Origin: Areca catechu
Lineage: Eukaryota; Streptophyta; Magnoliopsida; Arecales; Arecaceae
Length of the DNA: 64,000 nucleotides
NCBI GenBank assembly: GCA_021397845.1
Contig: CM038053.1
Span: 109,653,825 to 109,717,824, forward strand
Reading direction: 5' to 3'
Both the position numbers and the translations under genes were made by a program. This document shows positions 41,436 to 53,570 of the stretch, piece after piece. Every line of letters begins with the position of its first letter. Positions within the stretch are counted from its first letter, which is position 1. Below the pieces are notes generated by a model. The model ran no database searches. It was not told the DNA's origin and was given only the letters and a program-made list of their open reading frames with translations.

Positions 41436-42913
41436 TTAAAGTTCTACTAGGTCAAGTATTTGATTGCTGAAATTTCTGTTCTAGTATTCACCTAAATTTT
41501 TTCATGAATTTTAGTAGTTTTTTCACATTGCAAAAAATCCACAAAATACTTTTCCAGTACCTTAGTGTGTTAGGATTCGAAATATAAAATTCAAATAAAT
41601 TTTCCATCGATTTCTGGATTTAAAAATACGAGTTCTTAGAACATTTTTGAAGTTTTGTCTAGAATTCTGTTTCTGCCTTCCATTTCATTTAATTTTTTAA
41701 AAAATACAAAATATTTTTTTATAATTTTTAAATTTAGATCTAAGATTCATACTTCTATTTTTGTTATTTTCCACTAGAATTTTGAATTTTAGAAGGATCT
41801 AGAGTTAGGAATTCGAAATTTGAATTCAGGTTATTAAGAGTTAGCTAAACTGCTGGAACCTTCTAGCATGTGCTTTCAAACTACCTTCTCAACCAAAATT
41901 CGAGTTAATCTGAAGTAAAAACTTTAAAATCCAAGAATTATTATCTAAGAGTTAATCAAATCAATTTTTTTTAAATTTTTAGAATTTTAAAAAGATTAAA
42001 TTTTAAATTCTTAAAACTAGTTAGTTGAAAAGTTTTTCCCTGCTAAAATCTTTTTTACAACTAGCTTTCAAAACGGATTTCTTAATCAAATTTCGAGAAT
42101 TAAATTTCAAAATTTAGAATCTAGAATATTCACTGAGGGATCTAATAATTCAAATTTTATTTTTAATTTTTTAAAATTTTAAAATTTTAATTTTGAATTT
42201 TTTAAACTGTTTGATTAGAAGTTGTTAGGGCTAAAACTATCTTGCAACAACTCTAACTTTTAGAACAAATTTTTAATTCTAATTCAAGATTTAAATTTTA
42301 AAATCTGATTTATGAAATCTTGAATTCAAAATCTAAATTTTTCAATTTAATTTTCTAAATTTTAATTTTTTTAAAAATTTGGGTTTGAATCACATGTTTG
42401 TGTGCTAATATAGTTGTTGTGTTAACTAGTTGGTGAATTGTTTGTGCATCCATTCTTAAATCTAATTAAGGACATTCAATCATAACATAAGGGAAGGAAG
42501 TCATTACCTTTCCTTGGCCCAAAACAATCACCCATATTTGCATTGACCTAAACCATAATTGAAATTGAGTAGGAACCTAAAACTAGGGACACCTACAAGT
42601 CGGGTTCAAGTGCAAGATGAGACCAAATATTAGTTAAGTTTGTACTTCTTGAAATTGGTGTCTAAGGAAAGAGGTCCAATGGCAAACGCCTTAAGTGGAC
42701 TTGCGATTTTTAATTAGGATCTCGTGAAAGCGAGGGGAGCCTCCCGCAACCCCACCTCTTACCTGGCTAGTGGAAAAGGTAATTACAACCTTAACTAGTA
42801 TTTAGTCAATTCCTGTATTTTGAACTTTTAGGTATTGGAGCCCTAAAAGTTGGGTTTGTACTGCTTGTTTTGAAGCTCCATACCAATAGTCCCACACTCC
42901 ATCTGTTTTACCC
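41436..42913 (+). other. Gyp-3 untranslated leader
   Basis: Very AT-rich to about 42430 with no coding similarity. 42465-42780 carries the conserved Gypsy leader block (AGGTCCAATGGCAAACGCC, ATTTTTAATTAGGA, GGGGAGCCTCCCGC, CCACCTCTTACCTGGC). Confidence 0.65.
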
Positions 42914-43645
42914 ATGGACCCTAATCTTGAATTCCTTTTGAAAATCCTGACTAAAAAGTTTGATACCATAAATGGGTAATTAGGGCAAATGAGAAAGGAA
43001 TTAGGTCAAGTGAAGGACCATGTTGGGACACTTGAAGAGATCCCAATGACCCCCACCGAACCTGAGTCACTTAGGTCAATTCCTCGAGGTCCAAGTGTCC
43101 ATCATCATGAATTCACTACTGAATACAATTCAAGACGACTTCACCATGACTTCATAGAAGAAGCCCATAGGATCCATGTTGAGCTTGAATCACCTAGTCC
43201 ACCTCCCCTTGGTCCAAGAGCCCAATGTCATGATCTCACCCCTGAGTATAATCCTGGATACCCTTACCAAGACTTTGTAGATCAGGAGGAGAGAGTCTTT
43301 AGGAGCAATCGACCCTATGCACCCACTTTTAATAGAAATTTAGATCCTTAAGCGTATGTCGATTGGGAAAAAAATGGATCAATACTTTGAAATCGATGAA
43401 ATGTCGTAAGTAACAAAGTGTCAATTTGCCAAATCAAAGTTAGTCTGACATGCTAAAGCATATTGGAGAGAAGTTGAGCAAAAAGATTATTATAGTGGGG
43501 ATAAAATAAGTACTTGGAGAGAAATGAAGAGTAAACTGAAGGAAAAGTACCTAGATAAATATTATGAGCAAAAACTTTTAGATCAATGGTACAAATTGAG
43601 ACAAGATGATACACCTGTATTTGATTATATTGCCAAACAATAAGC
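42914..43645 (+). pseudogene. Gyp-3 gag (broken)
   Basis: Opens MDPNLEFLLKILTKKFDTIN. An open part (42989-43351) reads a histidine-, proline- and acid-rich N-terminal region (FTTEYNSRRLHHDFIEEAHR). The capsid start appears after frameshifts as AYVDWEK, then WREMKSKLKEKYLDKYYEQK and PVFDYIAKQ, paralleling Gyp-2. No zinc knuckle is seen; the next ORF begins within this region. Confidence 0.7.
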
Positions 43646-44388
43646 ATGAGGGAGATGAAGAAGAGACCAAACCCATAAAAAAATTAGAGGAAAAATCTCC
43701 TGAACCTATTGAAGAATTTAAGGATAAAATAGAATCAAAGTCTTGTCCAAATGAAGGGCTAAAAAGAGAAAATCCTAAACCCGTTGAAAAACTTAATAAA
43801 GAAGTTTATGAAGCTGGGTCTATCCTTATAGATGAATATGATCAAGAACAATTATTTGAAGATAAAATAATTACCCAGCCTAAAGAAATCAACAACGGGG
43901 ATGATCAAAATGAGATCCAAGAACAAAGCCATGAAGAACAATTCGAGAAGATAATAGAGGACCCAAAATTAATCACTGTTGAGGATTTACATCTAGAGAT
44001 TAATAAAGGATCACCTAATGGGGTATTGACCATCAAAGAAAATCTAGAACCAAGTCCAAAGGATCAACCCCAAGAAATTATGAAACCTATAAAAGAATTT
44101 AACATGAAGATTAGAAGTGAAGAGATGGTAGGAATTGAAAGATGGAAGTGTAAGAGAAGGAAGATGGAAATTGAATTCCCTGATAATTGCCTAAAGCCTG
44201 GTTCACCCTTCTGGAACATCCCCAATCCTAATCCACCCAGCTGGGATATCCACCATACAATTGATCAAGTCCCAATAATATTCAACAGTTACTTTTGGAA
44301 GACATTATGGTATTTATTGGGCACCAAACTAAGATTCACTGCCACCTACCTAAAGTTGTGTGCCAGAGTTTTCAAGGCCATTTAGGAG
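43606..44388 (+). CDS. Acidic 259-residue ORF replacing pol in Gyp-3
   Basis: Uninterrupted frame. The first 12 or so codons overlap gag out of frame. From about 43642 the protein is rich in Glu, Lys and Pro (EEETKPIKKLEEKSPEPIEE). It carries VYEAGSILIDEYDQEQLFED, homologous to the gag-protease linker of Gyp-2 and Gyp-1. The last part is less charged (NIPNPNPPSWDIHHTIDQ). No protease or RT motif occurs. It is probably an expanded linker kept open after pol loss. Its length in a sequence full of stops is notable, but function is unknown. Confidence 0.5.
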
Positions 44389-44744
44389 AATATTAGAAAT
44401 TAAGAACTTTTGTTTCTTAGCCCGACAATAAAGTTTAGTTCATAGATAATAATGTCCATTAGAGCTTGTTTTGTTTTGGTGTCATTTATGTTTTGTCATT
44501 TGATGTCATTTGACCTTCCCATGTATAAGTGTCCATGACTGCGAGAGTTATATGCATAGCATGATTAGTAAGAAAATTTGAGCAATGAAATTAACAAGCA
44601 TATGATTAACTCACGTAAAAGAACCAAAGAATTTTAGAAAGAAGACTATGTCATGGTAAGGCCAAACTGAATGATTATACACCTGTGGTGTAGGTCATTT
44701 TCAAAATAGTAAGGAAAATTTGGACCTAATATGTGCTAGATTTA
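44389..44744 (+). other. Gyp-3 spacer without coding similarity
   Basis: Between the acidic ORF and the chromodomain remnant; no motif seen. Confidence 0.5.
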
Positions 44745-45111
44745 TCATCCGACTTTGGTATCAGTTCCACTTTCAACATTTAGATCTAGGAGGGTAAAGG
44801 AACCAACAATGATACCTAGTGAGCCTTTCGAGCCTGATTCTATCTTTGAGAGTGAGCCAGCCCATGAGTGTCCACCAGCCAAGTTACCAAAGTAGCAAGA
44901 TAGGATTGAGCAAATCTTAGACAATAAGACTATCACTACCCAAACAGGGACTATCAACGCTACTTGGTTCATTGGTAAGGATGCCCTGATTATGAAGACT
45001 CTTGGATTACTTGAGAAGACCCACAAAAATCGACCAGACCTATTAGAGTATTACCAAAGTCAGATTGATTCCTACTCAATAGAGTCGAGCTCTTTTCCAC
45101 CCCGGGAGAAC
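44745..45111 (+). pseudogene. Gyp-3 pol end remnant with hairpin and PPT
   Basis: Frames read MIPSEPFEPDSIFESEPAHE, QDRIEQILDNKTITTQ and LLEYYQSQIDSYSIESSS, matching the integrase tail and chromodomain of the LTR-W and LTR-Y elements. CTCAATAGAGTCGAG (45075-45089) and CCCCGGGAGAAC precede the 3' LTR. A stop follows KLPK. Confidence 0.65.
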
Positions 45112-46504
45112 TGATGGGACATCAACAAGAAAAAATATTTTTTCAACTAATTCTCTTGATATTTTTTTCAGCTAAAATAGTGTACTTAGGATTAATGAGA
45201 ACCTTGGAATGAAGCCCACCAAACCCTTGAAGACAGACTAATTCATGAGCCAACTCATGAAAGAAGGCCGCCAATCCATTGAGTTGACTCAATCCAGATC
45301 AAGACCAACTTCAAGCAAGCCCAAGTCAAAGCCCAAGCAAGTCAAGATACCACCTTTTAAAGCCCATGATGCCACCTCTTAGAAGCCCATTTTATTCTTC
45401 ACATGGGACACATTTTGGGAGACATGAGAAACAACACATCAAGCATTTTGAGGAAGCATGGGACCACTCCTCACTCACCTAACAACCCCCCAACCAACTT
45501 GCCAAGTGGGATGCCACATCACATGACACCTAGGGCTCCACATCAACAATTAGAAGCCATGTCAAAGCCACCTAAGTGCTACATAGCAAGTTGTTATAAC
45601 CTCTTACCTAGAAGTTGTTTCTTGTTGCAACTATGTAACCAAAAGAGTTAGATTTAACTAGAAATGGTTAGCTAACCTAACTCCACCTCCCCTTCTCACT
45701 TTGGAGATCCCTAAGGCTATAAATAGGGTCCAAGGCTCCCCTTGTAAGGCATTCCATGTATGAAATATTTTGAGAATTAATGAAGGTTTTCTTCTTATTG
45801 AGTTCTATCTTGAGTTCTTCTTGTATGGAGTGATTTAGTTCTTCTAGTTGGAGTGATTTAGTCCTTTAAGTTTGAGTGTTTAAATTCATGTTTAGAAGGG
45901 AGTAAGAGGTCCTTTGAGTGCTTGAAAGGTGGAGTGCTCATTGCTTGATCCAAGATCTAAGCATCATTCCTTGAAGGCATCGGTTTCTACTTCCTTGTTT
46001 TTCCTTTTTTCTTCTTCTTGTTTCCATTCCAATTTTGAATTCTCCTTCCATGCCTAATCTCTGATTTGATGCAGGTTTTCTTTGATTTTCCAAGTCCAAG
46101 ATGAAGGTCTCCAAGCCAAGGATCATGGCCAAGGTGAGTCCTAAAAGTAGGGAGTGCTAGTCTTATGGTTTAGACCTCAATCCTTGAGTGATGAGAGCTC
46201 CTTCTTCCACCAAATAATTAGCCATCATTGTTGGTAGGAAAACTCTTCCTAAGTTTCATTAGATCTGATCATTTGAAGGTTAACTTGTCCTAGTAGTGAT
46301 AGTTTTTTTGCCATGAAGATCCTAATATCTATCTTGAACTAGATCTACATTTCGGTTATTGTAATTTAGATCAATTAGTCTCCTTATGAAGATTCTTTTC
46401 TTGGATTAATTTAGACCATTTATTTGATAATTAATTGCTCAAGTTTGCTTGCTGGTTAGCTTGCTAAAACCCTCCATTCATCATTTTATTTTCATCCCTC
46501 ATCA
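45112..46504 (+). repeat. Gyp-3 3' LTR
   Basis: 1,393 bp, TGATGGGACATCAAC to CATCCCTCATCA. TATA box CTATAAATAGGG at about 45717-45728. Confidence 0.85.
45718..45726 (+). promoter_or_regulatory. TATA box in Gyp-3 3' LTR
   Basis: TATAAATAG in the U3 region, followed by GTCCAAGGC. Confidence 0.55.
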
Positions 46505-46724
46505 CTCCTCCCTACAATTATGCCGTGCTAACCATTAGAGTCGACTCGAACCAGAACCGAGCCGACTCTAATGCCCAGACTGACCAAAACTCAGTTTAAC
46601 ATCTAGGACCTTTCCCGGACACAATCTTAACCATAGATACATCATGAGAGACCATGATAACCGGACCAACTTTAACCTTGGCCCAACCCCCTGGAATCTT
46701 GGATACACCACCTGGGACTCAATA
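46505..46724 (-). repeat. Cop-2 3' LTR fragment
   Basis: Begins on the minus strand at TATTGAGTCCCAGG (46724), right after the polypurine tract (46725-46736). It is cut at 46505 by the end of Gyp-3. GAGTCGACTCG occurs at 46538-46548. Confidence 0.6.
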
Positions 46725-46824
46725 ATCTCCACCTTGATGATCCAAGATTATAGGTTTTTTACACTAGACTCCTCAGACCCATCAACCACATACATGACTG
46801 AAAGCTTTCTCCCGGTAGAGCCTT

Positions 46825-47320
46825 TGTAAGTGCATCCGCCTTGTTCTCCTTAGTATGGACCTTCACTAGTGACACTTCTCCTCCCTTCACCAGCTCTTGA
46901 ATCCTGTGGTACCTCACGTCTATATACTTTGTACGTGTATGATAGACTGGGTCTGAGTCAAATGTATGGCACTCTGACTATCACTGTGCAGGACCACCAT
47001 ACATTGTTCCACCCCCATCTCAACCACTAGTCTCTTCAGCCATAGTGCTTCCTTTGCAGCCTCAGTAATACCTATATACTCAGCCTTTGTTGTAAATAGA
47101 GCAGTGATAGGTTGAAGGATAGATCTCTAAGAAACTAGTCCACCATACAAGTAGAAGATATAACCAGTAGTAGACCTTCTTATATCAAGATCACCTGCAT
47201 AGCTATCATCAACATACCCTTCAAAAGGACCCAAACCTCCATATGACTCCATGGAGTTCCTTCCTTGTCCTGGCTACCCACCAAATACCAGTCCATGCTT
47301 TTGAGTCCCTTGTAGATACC
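46825..47320 (-). pseudogene. Cop-2 RNase H (broken)
   Basis: Minus-strand reading gives TKAEYIGITEAAKEALWLK, LHSDSQSAIHLTQ and NKADALTKALPGESFQSC, the Copia RNase H signatures, with a frameshift near 46950. The natural end lies shortly before the polypurine tract. Confidence 0.75.
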
Positions 47321-48400
47321 TCAGAATCCACTTCAATGCTTTCCAATGTTCCTTCCTAGGATTTGCTATGTACCTGCTCACCTAGCTTACGGCATATGCT
47401 ATGTCTGGCCTGCAACACACCATAGCATACATAACACTGCCTACAACATTTGTATATGGAACTCTCTCTATGTACTTTTTCTCTTCATCTATCTGGGGCT
47501 CTGCATCTTTAAGAGAGATTTGTGCCCTGGTAATGGTGTCTTCACTAGTTTGGCTTTCTCCATCCCAAACCTATCAAGAATCTTCTTGATGTAACATTGT
47601 TGTGACAAATGGAGAATCCCCTTGCATCTATCCCTGCAAATCTTCATTCCAAGAATTTTCTGAGTTGGACCCAAATCCTTCATCTCAAACTCAACAGATA
47701 ATGTTTTCTTCAACTGATTCACATCACTCATACTTCTGCTGGCTATCAACATATCATCCATATACAGAAGTAGATACAAAGCATTATCAGTATTCACATC
47801 CTTGACATAGACACAACAGTCATGTTCACATCTGAGAAACCCAAGGCTTAAGATGAATGCATCAAATCTCCGATACCACTGACGAGGTGATTGTTTCGAA
47901 CCGTACAATGATCTCTAGAGTAAACACCTTATCTTCCTATCCAATCTCTATGAAGCCATCGGTTGCTTTATATATCTTCTCATCCAGACTTCCATGTAGA
48001 AAGGCTATCTTTACATCCATTTGCTCCAATTCCATACCATGTTCTGCCACAATGACAGCAACACCCGGATTGAAGTATGGCGTACCACAGGAGATACCTC
48101 GGTGTAGTTAGCTTTTTCCCTTTGTGAGTATCCCTTTGCAACCAACCTTGCTTTGAATCTCACTCCACCTTGCTCTGAAGGTACTAATTTCTTTATGAAC
48201 ACCCATTTGGAGCCAATTTCATGAGCATCTTCCGGTAGATCCACCAACTGCCATGTCTTGTTCTTCCTAAGAGATTCCATCTCTTCCATCATGCCTTGCT
48301 TCCATGATTCTTTATCAGAACTCTCCATGGCCTCCTTATATATTTTTGGATCTCCATTCATAGATATGAAGCATAAGATATGCTTTCATCCATACCATAT
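47321..48400 (-). pseudogene. Cop-2 reverse transcriptase (broken)
   Basis: Two open pieces. 48361-48011 has ESWKQGMMEEMESLRKNKTW, SKWVFIKKL and RLVAKGYSQ, the start of RT. 47908-47489 has MYGSKQSPRQWYRRFD and the catalytic YMDDMLIAS (YMDD at 47753-47764), then KDLGPTQKILGMKI. Frameshifts separate them and the DVKTAFL-type motif near 48000 is damaged. Confidence 0.82.
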
Positions 48401-49880
48401 CTCATTGGTTTTCAGATTGTATGTTGAGGTTTATACAAAGCCACTCCCCTTGCACTGCCTACAAGTCTTCTATGTGTGGCTATTCCAGCACTTGTTCCTG
48501 CACTTCACTTTAAACAACTGATTTTTTTCTAATCCTTCAACATAAAAGGACTTTTCTCGCCTAACTCCACCTCAACTGAAGCACCCTTGTCAGCTGACGT
48601 AGATGGCCTATCCTCTACCTATGAAGGACAATCACTGCTGTTCACCTTTGAAGTTGTAGCTCCATCTGTACTTCTCGATATTTTCAAGATGCTCTTCTTA
48701 TCAAAAATGACATCCCTACTGATCAATGCTTTTTAAGACCATGGATCCCACAGTAGGTAACCCTTGACTCTTTGTGGATACCTAATGAAGTTCATCTTCT
48801 TTGACTTTGGGTCCAACTTACTCTGTTCAGTTGCCTCCACATGTGTATAGGCTGGGCAACCAAACACATTCAGGTGGCCAAGCTTCACCTTCTTCCCACT
48901 CCAAGCTTCCTTTGGAAGTCCTCCATCCAACTTGAAATGAGGGGACCTATTCACAAGAAAACATGATAGAGTAATGGCATCACCCCAAAAGGTCTTGGGC
49001 AGCGATGACTGCAGCCTCATACTCCTTGCCTTCTCCAATAGTATTCAGTTCATCCTTTCTGCAACACCATTCTACTGTGGAGTCATCCTTACTGTGAAAT
49101 GGCATTTGATCCAATTCTCCTCACAGTAATTTCTGAACTCTATGCTAGAGATTCTCCTCCATTATCGGACCGAAGGCACTTCACATGTTTCCCTGTCTCC
49201 TCTACTTCAGCCCTCTAGTCTTTGAACTGGGTGAACACCTCTGATTTTTTCCTCATCAGATACACCCATAATTTCCTAGAGAAGTCATCAATGAAGGTAA
49301 CAAAATACATTGCTCTGCCCCTAGATAAAATAGGCGCCGGTCACCATACATCTGAGTGAACCAGTTCTAAGACTTCTTCGATCTGCTTGGTACCACTGGC
49401 AAACTTCACCCTATGCTGTTTGCCAAAAATGTAGGGTCACACACGTCATTTCTTTCCTTCCTCAGCACTGGAAGATTTCATCTTTTGCTTAATTCTGTAA
49501 GGTTACTCAAGTGAACCATTCGATAGTGCCATAACTGGTAGGAAAGCTTCTCCTCCTGTGTTGCTGCAAGCACCTCCGCACTATCAATCACCACTGAGCC
49601 TTCCATCTTGTACAATTTATTGCTTAGTCTTCTCCCTCTCATCATTAACAAATCTCCCTTGGTAATCCTAAAAATCCAGTACCAGCCCGGCAACTAAAGG
49701 CATAACCCTGCCTTTACAAGTAGCCTAAAGAAATCAGATTCTTCTTCAATTCTGGTACATGTTTGACATTAGACAGAGTCCTTATCACTCAATCATACAT
49801 CCTCACCTTAATGGTGCCAACTCTAGCCACTGAAAAAGGGTGATCATCACCAAGGCTTATGCTACCTCCATCAGCCTTTT
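48401..49880 (-). pseudogene. Cop-2 GAG-pre-integrase and integrase (broken)
   Basis: 49693-49478 reads the GAG-pre-integrase motif LWHYRMVHLSNL. The integrase core follows in fragments near 49430-49040. 49038-48733 is open with MEKARSMRLQSSLPKTFWGD, CFLVNRSPHF and LNVFGCPAYTHV, the C-terminal half of Copia integrase. Stops and frameshifts are frequent. Confidence 0.78.
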
Positions 49881-50775
49881 CATAGGTATCAAACTAGTCC
49901 CGATGTGAGGTATGATGATAAGAGCATGCTAAATCTAATGTCCAAGCATTATCCCAATCAACTGATCCATCTGAAGCTATCAGTACATCTTCTTTACTGC
50001 CTTCAGATACACCAGCACCATAGTGTTGGCCTTTCCTTTCTCGGTCTTCAAAAGAGGGCAATTCCTTTTGAAGTGACCCAGCTGATGACACATGAAGCAC
50101 TCCAAACCCCTGTTATTGCCTTGAGACTGTGATCTGTCCTTTAATTTCCTCCTAACTCTTTCCTTTGGTCTTCCTTGCCTCTTATTCACAGCAAGAACCT
50201 CCGAGTTAGGACTTTCTTTGCAGATCTTCTCTGTTTGCTCATTTGACCTGAGCACCCCAACAACCTGTTCATAGATCAAGGTTTCTTTCCATACACAAAG
50301 ATTGTTATTAAACCATCATATGATCTTGGGAGCGAACACAACAACAACAATGCCCGATCCTCCTCATCAATTTTCATATCCAGACACATAACCACTACAA
50401 AACTTGATTGAACCTCTGAATATGAGCCACGAGGTCGCCTTCTTCAGGCATTCTCAGATTGTACAGCTACTTCTTCAACCACAGCTTGTTAGTCAAGTTC
50501 TTGCCCATGTATGTGTTCTCCAATCTCAGCCAAAGACCCCATGCCGTAGTCTCGGTACACACCTCCGGCAAAACCTGATCCACTAAACACATTCTGATAG
50601 TGCTGAATACGATCTCTTCCAACTCTTCCCAATCCTCAACACCGATCTTTTCCAATCTCTCTTTAACCAAGATCTTATAGATCCTCTGTTGAACCAGTAA
50701 GTTTTTTATCCTTTGTTGCCATAGGGTAAAATTTTCCTTGCCATCATGCTTGAATTTTTGTTTTAAAATTCACTT
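49881..50775 (-). pseudogene. Cop-2 gag and protease (broken)
   Basis: Gag starts near 50760 with KENFTLWQQRIKNLL, the Copia gag N-terminus. It continues in an open piece (50670-50467, WEELEEIVFSTIRMCL) and carries the zinc knuckle CFMCHQLGHFKRNC near 50070-50110. The protease motif is WTLDLACSYHHTSHRD near 49900-49950, with Asp then Leu-Ala instead of the usual Asp-Ser/Thr-Gly/Ala. Confidence 0.8.
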
Positions 50776-50960
50776 CCGCAAGTAGCATGATGACCTAGGC
50801 TCCTGGAAATCCCTTCAGTGGTTCATTCAATTATGTGTCATTTTGAAGTTCATGAACATCCACATCCGAGTCGACCCGAGCCTATTCGAGTCGACTCGAC
50901 CAGAGACCGAGTCGACCCAAAACCTGTTGTGTCGACTCTTCCAGAATTATGATTATATGC
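50776..50960 (-). other. Cop-2 degenerate primer site and 5' LTR end
   Basis: Minus strand reads TTTCCAGGAGCCTAGGTCAT, comparable with TGGTATCAGAGCCTAGGTC and so a decayed primer-binding site near 50790-50808. Beyond it are GAGTCGACTCG motifs (50870-50945) that look like LTR sequence. Confidence 0.45.
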
Positions 50961-52181
50961 ATATTAGAATTTATATGTTTGGTTTCTATTTTATCATGAA
51001 AACTACATGATTTTGTTATGATATGACATTATAAATATTATTGATCAAATGCATCGTTATAACAAGTTTTATCCTAGTAATTGCTTTGGATTGGGTTAGT
51101 CACCATGGCCGTCCGGTCATAAGAGCCAAGTAGGGTTTAAAGGCCCTCTCCTTCCATTCAATGGGTCTCCTATGTCATGTAGGGGTGCTGCTATGGCTAT
51201 ATCCCATGACAAGTGAGGTGAACGGGGTATTGAAATATCATGCTATGATATGATTGCTATGTAATCATGCAATGTTATGCATATGCTGGATTGATATGCT
51301 TTATGTTTATACTTATTATGAACATTGTTAATATGATTATTTAGGATGTGTTTGAGACCATCAAAGCCCTCATTAAAAATCATATTTAGTCATAGTATAA
51401 ACTTAATCATGATGCAAAACCAATTAGGGTTTGATCAGCCAGCTAGTGTCTAGGCAAGTGGTTCTGGGAAGGTAAAGGGATTGAGATTTTTAATTGGTTC
51501 CATTGTCTAACCTGGCCAATTCAATTGGTATTTAAGGAAAGCAACGGGGGGACCCCCTCACCCCTTCCACTTACCTGGCCAATTTGGTCATATCTAAAAC
51601 CTTAATTTGGGAATGCTAATTGATTAAGAATACTATAATTTGCCTTCCTTCATGCTAAGCAAAATTTATGTCAACACTATAGTAGGTTTGTTGTGTACAC
51701 ACAAGGCCTACTTTAGGGTTTGATATGAAATTTGTCTTGGTGCACTAGGTGCTTTATAGCATGATTGGAATTGTTGTTTTGTTGTGTACACACAAGGGAA
51801 ACATTATTTAATCATGGCTATATAGAAATGTAGGGTCTGACTAAACGAAGACATTATAGTTTGTTGTGTATACACAAGGTTATAAGTGTCTTGAAGCAAG
51901 TTTAATAGTTAAGAATTACATAGATTGCAATTGGAAAGGAAGTCCTACCTTTGAACTCATGAGTATTTGTTGTGTACACACAAGGCATTCATGAGGAATT
52001 AGGATCTCAACCCCATTAAAGAAATCAGCAAGGTTTCTCGCTTACCATAGATTGAGGGTTATGGTATTCAAAGAAAATAGTGAAACACATAATTAGATAT
52101 AAAAGTTATTATCTAATTATGAATGTCATCTTGGATGGTCAGCTGATATTGTTCTTTAATTAAATATAGAATATTTACATT
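50961..52181 (+). other. Leader-like region upstream of Cop-3
   Basis: No coding similarity. 51440-51600 resembles the Gypsy leader block (GATTTTTAATTGG, GGGGGGACCCCCTCACCCC, CCACTTACCTGGCC). 51687-51985 has four copies of a 20-bp palindromic motif. A Cop-3 5' LTR is not recognisable here, so the region is either a long leader or a remnant of another element. Confidence 0.45.
51687..51985 (+). repeat. Four copies of a TGTGTACACA-containing motif
   Basis: TTTGTTGTGTACACACAAGG at 51687-51706, 51778-51797, 51860-51879 (with TATACACA) and 51966-51985. The core CTTGTGTGTACACAA-like palindrome is near-perfect, with spacing of 91, 82 and 106 bp. Confidence 0.8.
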
Positions 52182-53000
52182 ATGGCTTCAAATTTCACTG
52201 CGGTGCATTTTAGATGCCAACAAGTTAACCGATCCCAATTACATGGATTGGATGGGGAACCTGAGGATTGTACTGACTTAGAAGAAGCTTTCCTATATTC
52301 TTAATTCTCTGGATCCCGAGATGATCGGAGAAGATGCTTCAGAGGAAGAAATTGCCATACACAAAATATGGTAAAATGAAGTATAACTATCAGGTGCATC
52401 ATGTTAGCCTCAATGAGCAACGAGCTCTAGAGGCAACATGAAGGTATGGAATCTCAGTCTATATTGCTCAATTTAAAGGAGCTATATGGAGAGCAAAGTA
52501 GGGCTACTCGATACGATATCGTAGTTGTTCCATGCATGGATGAGTGAGGGTTCATCTATACAAACCCACGTATTGAAAATGATAGACTTAACCACCCGAT
52601 TAGGTCAATTAAGGTTTGTCATGGATGGTGAACTCAATCAGGACTTGATCCTGCAGTCACTCCCAGATTCCTTCTCTCAGTTTATTCTTAATTATCATAT
52701 GAACAAACAGAATACTTCATTGCCAGATCTGCTTAATATGCTTAAGACAGCAGAGAGCCATTCTAAAGGAGACAAGGCTCATCTTCTTCTAGTCGATGGA
52801 AGAAATAAACAGGCAAAGAAGAAGGGCTTGAAAAGAAAATTCAACCCTAAGAAGAGCTTCCAGAATAAGAAAAAAGCTTAGAAGGCTGATGGAACCTGTT
52901 TCCACTCTGGTAAGCAAGGGCACTGGAAGAAAAATTGCAAGATATATCTTGCAAGTGTGAAGCAAGATGCAAGTGGAGCATCTAAAGGTTTGTACATGAT
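52182..53000 (+). pseudogene. Cop-3 gag (broken)
   Basis: Begins near ATG 52182; after a frameshift it reads ILDANKLTDPNYMDWMGNLR, the Copia gag start. The open piece 52525-52881 has MIDLTTRLGQLRFVMDGELN and a lysine-rich tail. The zinc knuckle at 52897-52938 reads CFHSGKQGHWKKNC, so the second cysteine is replaced by serine (Cop-4 has cysteine). Confidence 0.8.
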
Positions 53001-53570
53001 ATAAACAAATTTATCATTGAGTTCTTCAAATTCTAATTCATGGGTATTGGATACCGCATGTAGATCTCATATCTGTAATTCGTTGCAGGGACTCCGCCAA
53101 ATTAGGAATTTGAAGAAAGGTGACTTCAAGCTATATGGGACAAGTGGTTAGGCCATTTATGCTGAAGCTATAGGCACCTGTATCTTATTATTACCTTTGG
53201 GTAATATGTTAAAGCTAAAAGAATGTTACTACATAACCAATATTGTAAGATATATTATTTCTATACCCTTGTTATTATAACAAGGATATGAAATAAATGT
53301 AAAGAGCAGTGGCTACTCTATTCTTCATAATAATAAAATATTTAGGCATGGTTGTTTTATTAATGGTCTTCTAACTTTGGAACTCAATGATGAAATACTT
53401 CTTATTAATGATAAGAAGAGAAAGAGAGATAATGTCAATGTCATATATCTCTGGCATTGCCGATTAGGTCATATCAGTGAGTCAAGGATAAATAAGTTAG
53501 TCAAAATAATTACTTTGACCCTTATGATTTCTATTCATTTGGAACTTGTGAGTCTTGCCTCAAAGGAAAA
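53001..53570 (+). pseudogene. Cop-3 protease and GAG-pre-integrase (broken)
   Basis: Protease motif SWVLDTACRSHICNS near 53038-53085 (DTAC, as in this Copia clade), then KGDFKLYG and LKLKECYYI. The GAG-pre-integrase part is in 53377-53574 with LWHCRLGHISESRINKLVK. Stops occur near 53150 and 53275, and a frameshift near 53510. Confidence 0.78.

Larger units (their letters stand above)
40370..46504 (+). mobile_element. Gyp-3: pol-less Gypsy element, 5' LTR truncated
   Basis: Partial 5' LTR (40370-41416, first ~345 bp missing), 3.7-kb internal region and complete 3' LTR (45112-46504). The internal region has a degenerate primer site, leader, gag, a long acidic ORF and a chromodomain remnant, but no protease, RT or integrase core. 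The missing LTR start is replaced by the LTR end at 39893-40369. Confidence 0.8.
46505..50960 (-). mobile_element. Cop-2: Copia element, reverse, with fragmentary LTRs
   Basis: Reverse-oriented Copia with gag, protease, integrase, RT and RNase H in order from 50770 down to 46830. A short 3' LTR piece (46505-46724, starting TATTGAGTCCC after the polypurine tract AAGGTGGAGAT) and a short 5' LTR/leader piece (about 50810-50960) remain. Both contain GAGTCGACTCG-type motifs. Sequence motifs (WQQRIKNLL, YMDDML) fit Tork/TNT1-like Copia. Many stops make it inactive. Confidence 0.8.
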
